Shown here piece after piece: positions 60,901-64,000 of a DNA stretch of 64,000 bases; positions within the stretch are counted from its first letter, which is position 1, and the number at the start of each line of letters is the position of its first letter. Below the pieces are notes generated by a model that saw only the letters and a list, made by a program, of their open reading frames with translations, did not search any database and was not told the DNA's origin. The DNA is from Pseudomonas cichorii. Its GTDB lineage: Bacteria; Pseudomonadota; Gammaproteobacteria; Pseudomonadales; Pseudomonadaceae. The stretch spans positions 143,449 through 207,448 of the forward strand of contig NZ_RBRE01000083.1 of NCBI RefSeq assembly GCF_003700275.1, read 5' to 3'. A program made the translations under genes and the position numbers.

Positions 60901-62247
60901 TCAGTGTGTGGTCGCACGACCCGGCACCGCTGCTTCGGCAGGTTTGCCGGGGCGACTGGCAGGCGTTGTGCGGGCAAAGAAGATCACCACGGCGGCCAGC
61001 AGCGAGGTCGCCGCCAATCCATACAGGCCGCCTTCGATCGAACCGGTGGTCTGCTCCAGAATCCCGAAGGTCGTAGGCGCGACAAAGCCGCCCAGGTTGC
61101 CGATGGAGTTGATCAGCGCAATCACCGCCGCAGCGATGCGGGCATCCAGATAGCTTTGCGGAATCGGCCAGAACAGCGCGGATGCAGCCTTGAAGCCGAT
61201 GGCAGCAAAACAGATCGCGACAAAGGCGAAGACCGGGCCGCCGGTGGTGGACATGAACATGCCGAACGAAGCAATCACCAGGGTCAGCGCGACCCAGGCC
61301 TGCTGGAATTTCCATTTGCTGGCCATTGCGGCAAAGCCGTACATCGCCACGATGGAAATGATCCACGGCACCGAGTTGAACAGACCGACCTGGAAATCAC
61401 CCAGGTTGCCCATTTTCTTGATCATGCTCGGCAACCAGAAGGTCGCGCCGTAGATGGTCAGGGCGATGGAAAAGTAGATGAAGCAGAACAGCGCAATCTG
61501 CCGATCCGCCAACAGTTTGAACATCGACGGCCTGGCGACCTGATTGGCTTCCCGCTCGCGCTGCTCATTGGCAATCGCTGCAATCAGCACGTTTTTCTCT
61601 TCCTCGCTCAGCCATTTCGCCTCACGTGGATGGGATTGCAGCCAGAACCAGACAAAGCCGCAGAGCAGCACCGAGGCGAAGCCTTCGATGAGAAACATCC
61701 ACTGCCAGCCATGAAAACCCAGGCCGTTGATGTGCAGCAGAGCACCGGAAACCGGCCCGGAAATCACCGAAGCGATGGCAGAACCGCTGAGGAAAACCGC
61801 CATGGTCTTGCCGCGCTCGGACGATGGCAGCCATTGGGTGAAGTAATAAATGATGCCGGGGAAAAACCCTGCCTCGGCCGCACCCAGAATGAAACGCAGC
61901 ACATAGAAACTGGTTTCGCCCTGGACGAAAGCCATGGCCATGGCCGCTGCGCCCCAGGTGAACATGATGCGCGTCAGCCAGGCGCGGGCGCCGTAGCGTT
62001 GCAGCAACATGTTGGACGGCACCTCGAACAGCGCGTAACCGACGAAAAACAACCCGGCTCCCAACCCATAGGCTGCGGCGCCAATGCCCAGGTCGGTTTC
62101 CAGATGGCTGCGCACAAAGCCGATGTTCACGCGGTCGATGTAGTTGACGATGAACATCACCACGAACAGCGGCAGCACATGGCGCTTCACTTTGGCGGCT
62201 GCCCGGGCAAGCACGGCAAGATCCGCGGGATTCTGGGGGTTGGTCAC
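60901..62247 (-). CDS. MFS transporter, anion:cation symporter (GudP/ExuT) family
   Basis: 448 residues, about 12 membrane segments. LPLFVVMFIVNYIDRVNIGF near residue 26 is the ACS family signature; GYALFEVPSNMLLQRYGARA is the conserved loop between TM2 and TM3 and WMFLIEGFASVLLCGFVWFW the mid segment. Family members import glucarate, galactarate or phthalate-like organic anions. 22 bp before the enolase gene; divergent from a LysR gene. Confidence 0.88.
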   Translation of the reverse strand: MTNPQNPADLAVLARAAAKVKRHVLPLFVVMFIVNYIDRVNIGFVRSHLETDLGIGAAAYGLGAGLFFVGYALFEVPSNMLLQRYGARAWLTRIMFTWGAAAMAMAFVQGETSFYVLRFILGAAEAGFFPGIIYYFTQWLPSSERGKTMAVFLSGSAIASVISGPVSGALLHINGLGFHGWQWMFLIEGFASVLLCGFVWFWLQSHPREAKWLSEEEKNVLIAAIANEQREREANQVARPSMFKLLADRQIALFCFIYFSIALTIYGATFWLPSMIKKMGNLGDFQVGLFNSVPWIISIVAMYGFAAMASKWKFQQAWVALTLVIASFGMFMSTTGGPVFAFVAICFAAIGFKAASALFWPIPQSYLDARIAAAVIALINSIGNLGGFVAPTTFGILEQTTGSIEGGLYGLAATSLLAAVVIFFARTTPASRPGKPAEAAVPGRATTH

Positions 62248-62354
62248 GATGCGACTCCCGTTGATTATTTTTTTAGGGACGAATCGATCATGGACGTGCT
62301 GATTGTTGCTCGTCTAATCTAACTTGGCATTCCATTGATACCCGGATTAGATCA

Positions 62355-63299
62355 ATGTTCGAGCTGACCCAACTGCGCTGTTTCACCACCGTCGCAACAG
62401 AACTCAACTTCCGTCGGGCCGCCGAACGGCTGAACATGACCCAACCACCGCTCAGTCGGCAGATCCAGTTGCTGGAGCATCATCTGGGCGTCGATCTGTT
62501 CACCCGCACCACACGTAACGTCACGCTGACCGCGGCGGGCCGTGCGTTTTTCGTCGAAGCGCAGAACCTGCTGGAGCGCGCCCAGCAGGCCGCCATCACG
62601 GCGCGACGCTTTGCCGAAGGCGACATCGGCTCGGTCAATATCAGCTTCGTCGGCAGTGCCGTGTATGAATTTCTGCCCAAGGTGATTGCCGAGGCGCGGC
62701 TCAAGCAGCCCCACGTCAAAATCAACCTGTCGGAAATGAACACCTATCAGCAACACGAAGCCCTGCGCGCTCGCCGCATCGATCTGGGCATCGTGCGCAC
62801 GCCCCTGCTGGAGCCCGGTTACGCCACCGAATGTCTGGTGCGCGAGCCTTTCGTGCTGGCCGTCCCGAGCAATCATCGCCTGGCCAGCAGCGAAACCGTG
62901 TCGGTCAAGGATCTCGATGCCCAACCGTTCCTCATGTACTCCCACTCGGCCTATCCGCCGTTCAACGAATTGCTGACCGGCATGCTTCGCTCGGCCCGCG
63001 TCGCCCCGCAATACGTGCAGTGGCTGGGTTCGTCACTGACCATCCTGGCGCTGGTCAATGCGGGAATGGGCCTGGCGCTGGTGCCGCGCTGCGCAACCAG
63101 CGTGGTGTTCAAGAACGTGGTATTTCGGGATATCGATCTGGGGGAAGGCGTACAGAGCGAGCTGCATCTGATCTGGACCGAGAACAACGACAATCCGGCG
63201 TTTGCGATGTTGCTGGAAGGAATCAGAAAAGCCGTGCACGAAGGATGGGGTGACAGTGGCCAGCAGGGTTTACCTGACGAGCAGAGGCTTATAGGATAA
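62355..63299 (+). CDS. LysR-family regulator
   Basis: 314 residues. HTH in FELTQLRCFTTVATELNFRR, ERLNMTQPPLSRQIQLLEHH; effector domain with VNISFVGSAVYEFLPKVIAE. Divergent from the MFS-dehydratase pair (107 bp apart), so it most likely controls their induction by a sugar acid. Length usual; no truncation. Confidence 0.92.
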   Translation: MFELTQLRCFTTVATELNFRRAAERLNMTQPPLSRQIQLLEHHLGVDLFTRTTRNVTLTAAGRAFFVEAQNLLERAQQAAITARRFAEGDIGSVNISFVGSAVYEFLPKVIAEARLKQPHVKINLSEMNTYQQHEALRARRIDLGIVRTPLLEPGYATECLVREPFVLAVPSNHRLASSETVSVKDLDAQPFLMYSHSAYPPFNELLTGMLRSARVAPQYVQWLGSSLTILALVNAGMGLALVPRCATSVVFKNVVFRDIDLGEGVQSELHLIWTENNDNPAFAMLLEGIRKAVHEGWGDSGQQGLPDEQRLIG

Positions 63300-63432
63300 G
63301 TCCCGCTAGTTTTCCAGTTAGTAATCCACGGTACCAAGCATTATTGACTGGCTATTGATCTCAATAGCCATAGCGTATGGCTGTGGGAACCTGCCAGGAA
63401 ATATCAAGAAACAATAAATACGAGTACCTGAA

Positions 63433-64000
63433 ATGAGCAATTCTGATTCTGTACCTGATAAAACACCCACCTTCAGCATTGCCATCGTCAATTACAAGAC
63501 TCTCGAAATTACCAAGATCTGCCTGGATCTCTTGCAGCAGCATCTGGGCGACACCGCGCATCAGGTCTGGGTGGTCGATAACGACTCCGCCGATGACAGC
63601 ACCGAATACCTGCGCAGCCTGGACTGGATCAACCTGATCGAGCGCAAGAGCCCTCACCCCGAATGCGGCCATATTGCTCATGGCAAGGCGCTCGACATGG
63701 TTCTTGAGCGGGTTGAAACCGACTACCTGTTCCTGCTGCACACCGATACATTCATTTTCGACAAGCGCGTATTTTCCATGATGCTCGACAAGTGCATCAA
63801 AAACCCGAAAGCGGCGGCTGTTGGCTGTGTCGAGCAACTGAACCGTGGCACCGCCAGAACCATCTGGCGTTTCAGTTCACGGTTGTTCAAGCACCACTTC
63901 CGACGCCTGAAACTCTCGATGGGCCTGCGTTCCAAGCAGCCAAAGCCCTATCGCGAAGCGCACTTGAAGAGCTTCTGCACGCTCTGGAACATCCGGCTGA
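63433..64000 (+). CDS. Family 2 glycosyltransferase (partial, C-terminus outside window)
   Basis: First 189 codons only. GT-A fold: TFSIAIVNYKTLEITKICLD, VWVVDNDSADDSTEYLRSLD with the nucleotide-binding DN, HGKALDMVLERVETDYLFLL and the DxD motif as LLHTDTFIFD near residue 106. Rhamnosyl- or galactosyl-transferases of surface polysaccharides have this layout. Upstream ribosome-binding site is poor. Direction away from the LysR regulator; context lies beyond the edge. Confidence 0.85.
   Translation, partial: MSNSDSVPDKTPTFSIAIVNYKTLEITKICLDLLQQHLGDTAHQVWVVDNDSADDSTEYLRSLDWINLIERKSPHPECGHIAHGKALDMVLERVETDYLFLLHTDTFIFDKRVFSMMLDKCIKNPKAAAVGCVEQLNRGTARTIWRFSSRLFKHHFRRLKLSMGLRSKQPKPYREAHLKSFCTLWNIRL

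Overview
The window is a Pseudomonas chromosome segment, from the P. syringae / P. fluorescens side of the genus. The evidence is the protein sequences, the gene order (secB-grx-rhodanese-gpmI-envC-ctpA-yibQ, then the his block, asmA-mutY-yggX, and pckA-hslO-hslR-rimABK) and many short palindromic intergenic repeats ending in ...TTCGCGAA. As I recall it, the order follows the PA5128-PA5199 neighbourhood of P. aeruginosa PAO1; I could not compute that comparison. Assignments rest on reading translated proteins and motifs, not on a search.

Layout. 1-4.7 kb: a leftward catabolic cluster (Tat-exported peptide-type ABC binding protein, cut by the window edge; FAD amine/amino-acid oxidase; type II haloacid-dehalogenase-like protein; aldehyde dehydrogenase). 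4.9-8.9 kb: GNAT acetyltransferase, bicupin, then three unrecognised genes encoding an exported protein, a polar protein and a membrane-anchored Cys-rich protein. 8.9-11.7 kb: Tat alpha/beta hydrolase, divergent LysR, and a DUF6124 gene broken by an in-frame amber codon and preceded by a hairpin-rich leader. 11.7-17.3 kb: pckA, hslO, hslR and the rimABK ribosome-modification operon. 17.4-29.5 kb: secB, grxC, rhodanese, gpmI, envC, ctpA, yibQ-like, a secreted trypsin-like protein, an ABC-type binding protein, and hisB-hisH-DUF2164-hisA-hisF. 29.7-39.9 kb: aromatic aminotransferase, YitT, Lrp divergent from an AroP-type permease, OFA-family MFS, PanZ-like GNAT, asmA, mutY, yggX.

40.0-46.1 kb: a small island at tRNA-Phe. 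A 287-289 bp direct repeat (the tRNA 3' end plus about 250 bp) brackets a nested IS pair (an IS110-family element inside an IS3-family element, both transposases carrying in-frame nonsense codons) and one large low-GC gene for a GHKL-ATPase protein with a possible nuclease-like C-terminus. No integrase is visible. The GHKL gene is the best candidate for an undescribed, possibly anti-phage, function. Just beyond the right repeat lie a DUF4258-like fragment and an XRE regulator, which look like toxin-antitoxin remains.

47-64 kb: small exported YHYH protein, sorbosone-dehydrogenase-like lipoprotein with a DUF2231 membrane partner, BdlA-like double-PAS chemoreceptor, a RelE/YefM-type toxin-antitoxin pair, GabP-type permease, a basic amino-acid ABC transporter operon (ATPase-binding protein-two permeases), a METTL25-like methyltransferase, a glucarate-dehydratase-like enolase with an MFS transporter and a divergent LysR, and the start of a family 2 glycosyltransferase cut by the right edge.
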